Below the pieces are notes generated by a model, which saw only the letters and a list, made by a program, of their open reading frames with translations, was not told where the DNA came from and searched no databases. From Myxococcales bacterium (GTDB taxonomy: Bacteria; Myxococcota_A; Polyangia; Fen-1088), in NCBI GenBank assembly GCA_003170035.1, contig PMZX01000358.1, positions 202 to 8,485 of the forward strand: 8,284 nt of DNA. Reading direction: 5' to 3'. Shown here piece by piece: positions 1 through 5,671 of the stretch. Position 1 is the stretch's first letter. Every line of letters begins with the position of its first letter. Both the position numbers and the translations under genes were made by a program.

Positions 1-248
1 ACCGAGAGGTTCTTGCCGAGAATCTCGGCGCGAGCGATACGCCAGTCGTTGTCGGCCTTGGTGCGGGCGATGGCTTGTTCGCTGGCCTGCTGGCGCTCGG
101 CGTTCTGCGCCTGGCGGAACTGCCAGATGGAAGTGGCTACCAAGCCGGCCACGCCGATGACGAAGCTGGAAAGGAAGCCGGAGTAGTTCTGGATGAAGCG
201 CCCGAGGCGCGAAGGGTTGTCGTGTGCAGCAGTAGGTGTCTCGGCCAT
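1..248 (-). CDS. Partial membrane-anchored protein with N-terminal helix and charged coiled-coil-like stretch (3' end outside window)
   Basis: I do not recognise this gene. The minus strand is open from an ATG at 248 to the left edge, giving 82 codons of the N-terminus. Residues 1-20 are polar with Arg14 and Arg17. Residues about 22-42 form one hydrophobic segment ([14 protein letters not shown] in its centre), which I read as a transmembrane helix or uncleaved signal anchor. Residues 43-82 are rich in Gln, Ala, Glu, Arg and Lys and look like an amphipathic or coiled-coil helix continuing out of the window. The start choice is moderate: an AGGAG lies upstream on the minus strand but about 12 bases from the ATG, which is long. 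The gene is divergent from the lsrF-like gene, and the two share the 249-373 spacer. Function cannot be deduced from this fragment. Confidence 0.6.
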   Translation of the reverse strand, partial: MAETPTAAHDNPSRLGRFIQNYSGFLSSFVIGVAGLVATSIWQFRQAQNAERQQASEQAIARTKADNDWRIARAEILGKNLS

Positions 249-373
249 TGCCCGAGCATACTCCTGCTTGGTCCCGGCGGAGCGGCGTCGTCTGGACCCC
301 CCAGATCACGACGTTCCTAGCCGCCATTTGTGCTACGGTTTTGCCGCCCGCTCGGGGCGCCAAGGAGTCGACC
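249..373. promoter_or_regulatory. Divergent intergenic region with candidate promoter for the lsrF operon
   Basis: This 125-base spacer separates two divergently transcribed genes, so it should contain both promoters. On the plus strand, TGCTACGGT at 331-339 resembles a weak extended -10 element (TGn followed by TAxxxT), with no convincing -35 at the right distance. A short GC-rich inverted repeat, CGCCC / GGGCG with a 5-base loop, lies at about 345-359, directly before the ribosome binding site, and could form a leader hairpin. All promoter assignments here are tentative. Confidence 0.3.
362..367 (+). promoter_or_regulatory. Ribosome binding site fixing the lsrF start
   Basis: AAGGAG lies six bases before the ATG at 374. 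It decides the start: the reading frame stays open upstream to an ATG at 236, but that extension has no ribosome binding site, has no similarity to LsrF and would run through the divergent promoter region. Confidence 0.85.
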
Positions 374-1261
374 ATGCCGGAAGCTGACGTCACGACCAAG
401 ACGGACAAGGAGTTCTATGTGGACGTCCCGCAAAGGAGCCAGAGCTTCTTTCTCAAGGGCTCGAACGCTCACGACTGGGGCATGAACAATCGTCTGGCCC
501 GCATCTTCAACCCGCAGTCCGGCAAGACGGTGATGCTGGCCTTCGACCACGGCTACTTCCAGGGCCCCACCACCGGCCTCGAACGCGTCGACATCACCAT
601 CCTGCCGCTGGCCCCCTACGCCGACGCGCTGATGCTTACCCGCGGAATCCTGCGCAGCGTGATTCCACCTGCCCTGACCAACGCCGTAGTCATGCGCGCC
701 AGCGGCGGTCCCAGCATCCTCAAGGAACTCTCCAACGAGCAGATCGCGGTCAGCATGGAGGATGCTGTCCGCATGAATGTTTCAGCGGTCGCGGTCCAGG
801 TCTTCATTGGCGGCGAGTTCGAAACCCAGTCGGTCGCCAACATGACCCGCCTGGTGGACGAGGGGAATCGCTACGGCATCCCGGTGCTCGCGGTGACCGC
901 AGTGGGCAAGGACATGGTGCGCGACGCGAAGTATATGCGCTTGGCTACCCGAATCTGCGCCGAGCTGGGCGCCGCGTTCGTGAAGACTTACTACGTGCCC
1001 GAAGACTTCGAGACGGTGACGGCTTCGTGCCCGGTACCCATCGTGATTGCGGGCGGCAAGAAGCTGCCGGAACTTGAGGCGCTCCGCATGGCCCACGACG
1101 CCATCTCGCAGGGCGCAGCCGGCGTCGACATGGGACGCAACATCTTCCAGGCCGAAGCGCCCGTCGCCATGATCCAGGCCGTGCGCAAGGTGGTTCATGA
1201 AAACATGAGCCCGCAGCACGCCCTCGACTTCTACCAGACCGCGAAGAAACAAAAACGCTAG
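374..1261 (+). CDS. lsrF: LsrF-like 3-hydroxy-5-phosphonooxypentane-2,4-dione thiolase (DhnA/DeoC class I aldolase family)
   Basis: The 295-residue product is strikingly similar along its whole length to E. coli LsrF (about 291 residues) as I recall that sequence. Shared blocks include [20 protein letters not shown] at 51-70, TRGILRS at 89-95, [12 protein letters not shown] at 173-184, the KTYYV Schiff-base motif (catalytic lysine here Lys204) and [12 protein letters not shown] at 221-232. The block [10 protein letters not shown] at 250-259 forms the phosphate-binding end of the TIM barrel. In the AI-2 pathway LsrF transfers an acetyl group from phospho-3-hydroxy-pentane-2,4-dione to CoA, giving DHAP and acetyl-CoA in the cytoplasm. 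The gene is first in a two-gene operon, 13 bases before an aldolase/dehydrogenase fusion. No lsrA/B/C/D/G/K/R gene is in the window, so the true substrate may differ. The family call is very secure; the physiological substrate is not. Confidence 0.93.
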   Translation: MPEADVTTKTDKEFYVDVPQRSQSFFLKGSNAHDWGMNNRLARIFNPQSGKTVMLAFDHGYFQGPTTGLERVDITILPLAPYADALMLTRGILRSVIPPALTNAVVMRASGGPSILKELSNEQIAVSMEDAVRMNVSAVAVQVFIGGEFETQSVANMTRLVDEGNRYGIPVLAVTAVGKDMVRDAKYMRLATRICAELGAAFVKTYYVPEDFETVTASCPVPIVIAGGKKLPELEALRMAHDAISQGAAGVDMGRNIFQAEAPVAMIQAVRKVVHENMSPQHALDFYQTAKKQKR

Positions 1262-1274
1262 CATCCAACCGAGC

Positions 1275-3389
1275 ATGCAAAACCGTTGGTCCGAGCCGGA
1301 TGCCGCAGCCGCCGCCCAGGCGGCGTCCTGCGGCGGCAACCTCGCACTTCTGACCTATGCAACGCGGCTGCTTGGGTCCCAGCCTGACCTGGCCCTGCAC
1401 GGCGGCGGCAACACCTCGTGCAAGGGCACGCTCGCGAACGTGCTCGGCGAGGAGCAATCGGCTCTCTTCATCAAGGCGTCGGGAGTCGATCTTGCCACCA
1501 TCAAACCCGGCGATTTCGTCGCGCTGGACCTGGCCTACCTGACCCGGCTGCTCGACCTGGGCGCCCTGTCGGACGAAGCCATGGCCGGTGAGTTTGCCTG
1601 CCATTGCCTACGGCCGTCTCCCCGCCACGCCTCGGTGGAAACCCTGCTTCACGCCGTGCTTCCTCACGCCATCGTGATGCACACGCATCCCAGCGCCATC
1701 CTCGCCCTTACCAATCGCAGCGAGGGTTCCCAAGCCGTCGCGGCGGCACTCGGGCAGGAGATCGCCACGGTTCCCTATGCGAAGGCCGGGCTGGATCTCG
1801 CGCGTGCCGTGCGCGACACCACGGCCCGATGTCCGCACGCGCGCGCCCTCGTGCTCATGCACCATGGGCTCGTGACCTGGGGTACGACAGCCCGCGCGGC
1901 GTACGACGCCACCATCGAACTGGTCAGCCGCGCAGAAACCTACTTGCAAGAGCGTCCCGCGCGCAGCCTCGGGACGGCGCCTGGATCCGTCGCCGATCGC
2001 GAACCGAAATACCTCGAGCTGGCACCGGTCATCCGCGGCGTCATGGGTGCCACAGCACCGGACGCACTCGGCGACCGCATCATCCTGGAGGCTTTGTTCG
2101 ATCCCGAGGTCCTGCAAGTACTGGACGCCCCGGAGGGCAAGAAGCTGGCCCTGTCAGCCCCGCTAACGCCGGACTATCTGATCCGCACCCGCAGGATTCC
2201 GCTCTGGCTCGACCATCCGGTACTCGACGATGCGAAGGCGTTCAAGCGGCAGCTCGTGCAAGCCATCGCCGCGTACCAAGCGGAGTATCGGGACTACGTA
2301 CAACGACACACAGGCGGGGCCCAGGTTGGCGGTGTGCCGCGCGATTTCTCGCCACGGATTCTCATGATTCCGGGGCTTGGCGTCGTTTGTGTCGGGAAGA
2401 ACGCAGCCGATGCGGCCGTGGTTCGCGACATCACCCGGCAAGCGCTGGTCGTGAAGGCAGCCATCTTCCGAGGCGGCGCCGAGTATGTGCCACTCGATGA
2501 TGGACACCTGTTCGACATGGAGTTCCGCGCCTACCAGCAGGCAAAGGCGGGCGAGCACGGTCTGGACGACGCGGCTCTTGCTCACGGTCTTGGCGGCAGC
2601 GTCGCGCTGGTGACCGGCGCTGCGGGGGCGATTGGCTCGGGCATCTGCGAAGCCCTGCTCGAACAGGGCTGCCATGTCGCCGCAACCGATCTTGCCGGCG
2701 TCGCCCTCGACGGGTTGGTCGAGGAACTCGCGCGGCGTTACCCATCCCGGGTTGCGGCCGTCGCCATGGACGTGACCGACCCAGCCTCGGTGACCGCCGG
2801 CTACGCCAAGATCATTCGCATCTGGGGTGGCATCGACTGCGTAATCCTCAACGCGGGGATCGCACACGTGGCTCCGCTCACCGAGCTGACTCTGGACGCT
2901 TTTCGCAAGCTCGAGAGCGTCAACGTGGAAGGCACCCTGCTGGTGCTGGCCGAAGCAGGCCGCCACTTCGCGCTGCAAGCCACGGGTGGCGACGTGGTCC
3001 TGGTTTCGACCAAGAACGTCTTTGCGCCTGGCGCGGGCTTCGGCGCCTACAGCGCCACCAAAGCCGCCGCCCACCAACTGGCACGCATTGCCAGCCTCGA
3101 ACTGGCCCCGCTGGGCGTGCGGGTCAACATGGTCGCCCCTGATGCGGTCTTCTCCCATGGGCAGAAACGCTCTGGACTATGGGCAGCGGTCGGGCCCAAT
3201 CGCATGAAGGCGCGCGGCCTCGACGAGCGCGGGCTGGAGGAATACTACCGCTCGCGCAACCTGCTCAAAGCCGCCGTGACCGCCAAACACGTGGCGAGCG
3301 CCGTGCTCTTCTTCATCACGCACCAGACCCCCACCACAGGCGCAACCATCCCCGTCGACGGCGGCCTGCCAGACGCGACGCCACGGTGA
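1275..3389 (+). CDS. Bifunctional class II aldolase / short-chain dehydrogenase fusion (RhaD-like rhamnulose-1-phosphate aldolase/lactaldehyde dehydrogenase family)
   Basis: The 704-residue protein has two domains. Residues about 20-420 form a class II aldolase/adducin-type domain: HGGGNTS at 42-48 (phosphate-binding loop), FIKASG at 65-70, a conserved ASVETLLH block at 119-126, the metal-binding pair His136 and His138 (MHTHPS), and MHHGLVTWG at 195-203 with further ligand histidine candidates. Residues about 437-704 are a classical SDR domain: TGAAGAIG at 447-454 (Rossmann loop), Asp472 after strand 2 suggesting NAD preference, NAG at 526-528, and the Ser578, Tyr592, Lys596 triad (YSATK). 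Length and order match RhaD-type fusions of rhizobia and Bacillus, which split L-rhamnulose-1-phosphate to DHAP plus L-lactaldehyde and oxidise the latter to lactate. No rhamnose isomerase, kinase or mutarotase is nearby, so the substrate is uncertain. There is no strong ribosome site; translation is probably coupled to lsrF, which ends 13 bases before. Confidence 0.92.
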   Translation: MQNRWSEPDAAAAAQAASCGGNLALLTYATRLLGSQPDLALHGGGNTSCKGTLANVLGEEQSALFIKASGVDLATIKPGDFVALDLAYLTRLLDLGALSDEAMAGEFACHCLRPSPRHASVETLLHAVLPHAIVMHTHPSAILALTNRSEGSQAVAAALGQEIATVPYAKAGLDLARAVRDTTARCPHARALVLMHHGLVTWGTTARAAYDATIELVSRAETYLQERPARSLGTAPGSVADREPKYLELAPVIRGVMGATAPDALGDRIILEALFDPEVLQVLDAPEGKKLALSAPLTPDYLIRTRRIPLWLDHPVLDDAKAFKRQLVQAIAAYQAEYRDYVQRHTGGAQVGGVPRDFSPRILMIPGLGVVCVGKNAADAAVVRDITRQALVVKAAIFRGGAEYVPLDDGHLFDMEFRAYQQAKAGEHGLDDAALAHGLGGSVALVTGAAGAIGSGICEALLEQGCHVAATDLAGVALDGLVEELARRYPSRVAAVAMDVTDPASVTAGYAKIIRIWGGIDCVILNAGIAHVAPLTELTLDAFRKLESVNVEGTLLVLAEAGRHFALQATGGDVVLVSTKNVFAPGAGFGAYSATKAAAHQLARIASLELAPLGVRVNMVAPDAVFSHGQKRSGLWAAVGPNRMKARGLDERGLEEYYRSRNLLKAAVTAKHVASAVLFFITHQTPTTGATIPVDGGLPDATPR

Positions 3390-3390
3390 C

Positions 3391-3415
3391 ATGGGAACCC
3401 TGAGAGGGTTCCCAT
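3391..3415 (+). terminator. Perfect 11-bp stem-loop after the aldolase operon
   Basis: ATGGGAACCCT at 3391-3401 pairs perfectly with AGGGTTCCCAT at 3405-3415 around a GAG loop. The stem starts one base after the stop codon of the aldolase/dehydrogenase gene. No U-rich tract follows, so it is not a canonical intrinsic terminator. It may act as a U-less terminator or as a 3'-end RNA-stabilising hairpin. Confidence 0.6.
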
Positions 3416-3439
3416 ACCGCGATGGTACGCCGCCGGCGA

Positions 3440-3518
3440 GGGCGGGCGCGAAGCGCCCGGGGCGGGCAGGGTGGCGGGCCGTCCCGAAGTCCCCGCAGGG
3501 GGCAGAGCCGGCGGGCTC
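3440..3518. other. Convergent spacer with stem-loops and a G-quadruplex-type run
   Basis: The spacer between the convergent aldolase operon and VIT transporter (3390-3532) is extremely GC-rich and has no gene. GGGCGC at 3444-3449 pairs with GCGCCC at 3453-3458 around a GAA triloop. The run at 3459-3478 fits the G3+N1-7 quadruplex pattern (GGGG, GGG, GGG, GGG with loops of 1, 2 and 4 bases) on the plus strand. CCCC/GGGG at 3491-3501 and GAGCC/GGCTC at 3505-3518 add two short hairpins close to the VIT stop. These elements could end transcription from both sides, but none has a U-tract. Confidence 0.45.
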
Positions 3519-3532
3519 CCCACGCGACTAGG

Positions 3533-4228
3533 TCACGCAATCAAACGCGCGATGAGGAACGCGGCCGTGGCAGCCAGGCCGCCCACGGCCAGGGTCTGCA
3601 GCCCGCCCCGCAAGAGAGGCATGGCGGTCACGCGGGCTTTGACGAAGCCGAAGCCGAACAGGGACGCGGCGGTGGAGGCGGCCGAGACCACCAGCCCCAC
3701 CCTGACCGTCGCGGTCAGCATGTAGGGCAGAAGCGGAATCAGGCCGCCCGCAATGTACGCGCCCGCGATGGTCAGCGCGCTTCGGCGCGCCCGGCGCGGG
3801 TCAGGCTCGGCCAAGCCGAGTTCGAAGCGCATCATGAAATCCACCCAGCGGGTCCGGTCGGCACTGATGTGATCGAGGATGGGCTGCATGGCCTGGTCGG
3901 ACAGACCATAGCCGCGGAAGACCTCCGCGACTTCCTCGCGCTCCTGGACCGGCTTGGTCTCGGTTTCCTCGAATTCACGGGCGCGCTCGGTTTGGTAGTG
4001 CTCGCGGTCTGCGCGCGCAGCGAGATACCCGCCCAAGCCCATGGCAATGGCGCCGGCCGCCAGCTCGGCCAACCCGGCGGTGATCACGATGCGGTTGGCA
4101 GCGGCCGCGCCCGACAAACCGGCCGCCAGGGCAAAGGGCACGGTCAGCCCGTCGGACATGCCGATGACCACGTCGCGCACGGCCTCGCTGGCCGTGAAGT
4201 GCTTCTCGATGTGGGGCGTGCTGGGCAT
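3533..4228 (-). CDS. VIT1/CCC1-family Fe2+/Mn2+ transporter
   Basis: The 231-residue inner-membrane protein has the VIT1/CCC1 layout. It opens with HIEKHF and SEAVRDVVIGMSDGLTVPFA at 13-32, the family's signature first helix containing the Asp-Gly ion-path motif. A second helix follows at about 46-70. A charged cytoplasmic segment at 71-140 is rich in Glu (Glu76, 81, 85, 87, 88, 90, 96, 98, 99, 102) and then carries WVDFMMRFELGL, whose Met132, Met133 and Glu136 match the metal-binding domain of plant VIT1. Three more hydrophobic segments lie at about 150-172, 174-196 and 206-230. The family exports iron or manganese from the cytoplasm and limits metal toxicity. I start at the ATG at 4228. An in-frame ATG at 4273 would add 15 Arg-rich residues without similarity to the family and would run through an inverted repeat. 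No Shine-Dalgarno precedes either start. Confidence 0.9.
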   Translation of the reverse strand: MPSTPHIEKHFTASEAVRDVVIGMSDGLTVPFALAAGLSGAAAANRIVITAGLAELAAGAIAMGLGGYLAARADREHYQTERAREFEETETKPVQEREEVAEVFRGYGLSDQAMQPILDHISADRTRWVDFMMRFELGLAEPDPRRARRSALTIAGAYIAGGLIPLLPYMLTATVRVGLVVSAASTAASLFGFGFVKARVTAMPLLRGGLQTLAVGGLAATAAFLIARLIA

Positions 4229-4233
4229 GATTC

Positions 4234-4248
4234 GCGCTAGGGTAGCGC
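4234..4248. promoter_or_regulatory. Perfect inverted repeat just upstream of the VIT transporter start
   Basis: GCGCTA at 4234-4239 and TAGCGC at 4243-4248 are a perfect inverted repeat around GGG. It ends five bases before the VIT start codon at 4228, in the position where a ribosome binding site should be. It could be a repressor operator or an RNA hairpin controlling translation. No function is known. Confidence 0.45.
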
Positions 4249-4271
4249 AGATGCGGCGAAGCCTGTGAAAC

Positions 4272-4281
4272 ATGTTAACAT
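4272..4281 (+). promoter_or_regulatory. 10-bp palindrome overlapping an extended -10-like element of the toxin-antitoxin operon
   Basis: ATGTTAACAT at 4272-4281 is a perfect palindrome. Within it, TGTTAACAT at 4273-4281 reads as an extended -10 (TGn plus TAACAT). Standard spacing would place the transcription start at about 4288. A palindrome over the promoter fits the autorepression typical of antitoxins, whose N-terminal domain binds such sites. This is inferred from position and pattern only. Confidence 0.4.
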
Positions 4282-4296
4282 AGGTGCATGACTCGG

Positions 4297-4551
4297 ATGA
4301 CGGTACGCGATGTGCGACTGCACTGGCCCCAGGCAGAAAAGGCCCTGGCCCAGGGTGAGGAAATCGTGGTCACGCGCGATGCCAAGCCGGTTGCTCGTCT
4401 TCTGCCCTTCATCCCCGCCAAGTCCCGCGCTCGCCCGCGCTTCGATCCGGAACTGCATCTGCGGCGACTCCACCGCTTCTGGGGGAGCCAGCCTGCCCAA
4501 CCGTCAACCGACGAATGGCTGTCACGAGATCGAGCGGACGGGCCAGGCTGA
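4297..4551 (+). CDS. Phd/YefM-family antitoxin
   Basis: The product is an 84-residue protein. It begins MTVRDVRLHWPQAEKALAQG and continues EEIVVTRDAKPVARLLPF, the standard Phd/YefM N-terminal DNA-binding fold (MTVRExRxxLxxxLxxVxxGExVxITRxGKPVARL). The C-terminal part, about residues 47-84, is charged and aromatic (FDPELHLRRLHRFWG, later a DEWLSRDR stretch) and should be the toxin-neutralising tail. I place the start at 4297 because AGGTG at 4282-4286 lies ten bases before it and the family pattern begins there. An in-frame ATG at 4288 would add three residues and, with the predicted transcription start at about 4288, could give a leaderless mRNA. The stop is 12 bases before the toxin gene. 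It should neutralise the toxin and repress its own operon. Confidence 0.87.
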   Translation: MTVRDVRLHWPQAEKALAQGEEIVVTRDAKPVARLLPFIPAKSRARPRFDPELHLRRLHRFWGSQPAQPSTDEWLSRDRADGPG

Positions 4552-4563
4552 CCCGGCGCCGCG

Positions 4564-4998
4564 ATGAGCCTGTACCTCGACACCAGTTGTTTGCTCAAGC
4601 TGCTCTTCGCGGAGCCCGAGAGTTTGAAAACATCCCGCTTGGTGGCGGCCGAGCCTGAGGTGGTGGTGTCGTCCCTGGCCCGCCTTGAAGCCCTGGTTCA
4701 GATCCAGGGCCGCGCCGCGGGAGGAGTGCTCACCGCGCGCTCGGCGGCCACGCTCGCCCGCCTGCTTGACCAGACCCTTGCGTCAGCGCCCTTTAACCTA
4801 GTGAACACGCCGGCCGGAATTGACGGGGTGGCGGCCGGCCAGCTCTTTCCCATCGGTCGTTCGGTCCACTGTCGAACCCTGGACCGCCTGCACCTCGCCG
4901 TCATGCAGGCGCTCGGCATGCGCCGCCTGCTGACCAACGACGACATTCAGGCCCGCGCCGCTTCTGCGCTCGGCTTCGAGGTTCTGCGGCCGCGGTAG
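4564..4998 (+). CDS. vapC: VapC-type PIN-domain ribonuclease toxin
   Basis: This 144-residue PIN-domain protein belongs to the VapC toxin family, Mg2+-dependent endoribonucleases that cut tRNA or rRNA and arrest growth. It begins SLYLDTSCLLKLLF, giving the first acidic residue Asp6. Glu42 lies in the SSLARLEAL helix, Asp107 in TLDRLHLAVMQALG and Asp126 in LLTNDD, followed by the usual ending ALGFEVLRPR. All four acidic active-site positions are therefore present, and length is normal, so it should be active. The gene lies 12 bases after the antitoxin and is probably cotranscribed. Its ribosome binding site is weak, consistent with lower output of toxin than antitoxin. Confidence 0.92.
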   Translation: MSLYLDTSCLLKLLFAEPESLKTSRLVAAEPEVVVSSLARLEALVQIQGRAAGGVLTARSAATLARLLDQTLASAPFNLVNTPAGIDGVAAGQLFPIGRSVHCRTLDRLHLAVMQALGMRRLLTNDDIQARAASALGFEVLRPR

Positions 4999-5166
4999 AG
5001 CGGGTCTGCTCAGGTTGAAGAGGCCGCGGCAATTCCGTGGCGCAAATCGTGTCAACGCAAGCCAACTGCTCAATCAACAGCGCACGCGTTCGCCGAACCG
5101 ACCTCGGTCCGTACCCTGCTCGCAACGCACTGGTTGGCGGAGATTCGGCTGACACAACGGCCATTG
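4999..5166. other. Convergent spacer after vapC; one stem-loop, no gene
   Basis: I see no convincing gene here; short frames on both strands lack family patterns. GCCGCGG at 5023-5029 pairs with CCGTGGC at 5035-5041 (one G-T pair) around CAATT, 24 bases after the vapC stop. It could end the toxin-antitoxin transcript, although no T-run follows. Confidence 0.4.
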
Positions 5167-5640
5167 TCAGCGTGTGACTTCGCAACGGAGAACGCCTCTC
5201 CGCAGATCCCGACGGAGCACCTTCCCCTTGGCGTCGCCGCTGAAGAAACCAACACTGTCAGGCTCGTACGCTCCACTGAATGCTTCGTCTTTCAGTGCAA
5301 GCTTCGTTTGCAGTTGACCGCCCGGGATCGAAAACACCCGAAGCCACAGATCGGTTGGCTGGCATCCAAGCAGGCCCTTCCAACTGAGGACGGCGAGGCT
5401 GGTGCCGTCAGGTGCGACGAAGACTGAACGCAGGTTGAGCGCCGGCTCGTGGACCGCGACTCTGAGACTCACGGATTCGTCGAACAGGCTGAAGATCTCC
5501 GCCATTCCCTGCGCTGACCACCAGGCGACCTGGCTGCCCGTATTGGGAATGAACAAGCGTGATTGGTTCCTCGCACAGCGCACCACGTCCCTATCCATGG
5601 GCAGCGACTCTAACGCGGGATTTCCCGAACCATCCGCCAT
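5167..5640 (-). CDS. Short orphan beta-propeller (WD40-like) protein or gene fragment
   Basis: The minus-strand frame from the ATG at 5640 encodes 157 residues; an internal ATG at 5598 would give 143. I do not recognise a specific family. The composition is that of a beta-propeller: alternating hydrophobic strands and blade-like units such as VFVAPDGTSLAVLSWKG, LWLRVFSIPGGQLQTKLAL and VGFFSGDAKGKVLRRDLRRG. Only about two to three blades are present, whereas working propellers need six to eight, so it is probably the remnant of a larger WD40-repeat protein. It starts 31 bases after the rluB stop on the same strand but has no clear ribosome site. A hand count of 5221-5340 gives 68 G+C in 120 (57%), lower than the neighbouring rluB stretch 5941-6000 (38 of 60, 63%), which hints at foreign or decaying DNA. 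An opposite-strand frame at 5134-5427 lacks such patterns. Confidence 0.5.
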   Translation of the reverse strand: MADGSGNPALESLPMDRDVVRCARNQSRLFIPNTGSQVAWWSAQGMAEIFSLFDESVSLRVAVHEPALNLRSVFVAPDGTSLAVLSWKGLLGCQPTDLWLRVFSIPGGQLQTKLALKDEAFSGAYEPDSVGFFSGDAKGKVLRRDLRRGVLRCEVTR

Positions 5641-5671
5641 GCCACGAAGCGGGCATGCAGCAGGTTTCCAG

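Noticed and set aside
236..373. Upstream extension of the LsrF frame to an ATG at 236
   Set aside because: AAGGAG sits correctly before the ATG at 374, LsrF similarity begins there, and the extension overlaps the divergent gene's start.
2163..3158. 331-codon open frame on the minus strand
   Set aside because: It lies wholly antisense to the aldolase/dehydrogenase fusion, shows no domain pattern and reflects high third-position GC.
3422..4240. 272-codon plus-strand frame opposite the VIT transporter
   Set aside because: Arg/Gly/His-rich with no family pattern; the opposite strand encodes a clear VIT1/CCC1 protein.
4229..4273. Start of the VIT transporter at the ATG at 4273
   Set aside because: Adds an Arg-rich leader unlike the family, with no ribosome site, through an inverted repeat and into the antitoxin promoter.
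5070..5276. Possible frameshifted continuation of the WD40-like fragment in another minus frame
   Set aside because: The 40-odd residues after the stop show no blade-like pattern in any frame, so a simple frameshift cannot be supported.
5134..5427. 97-codon plus-strand frame opposite the WD40-like fragment
   Set aside because: No ribosome site and no recognisable motif; the minus frame has a coherent beta-strand pattern.
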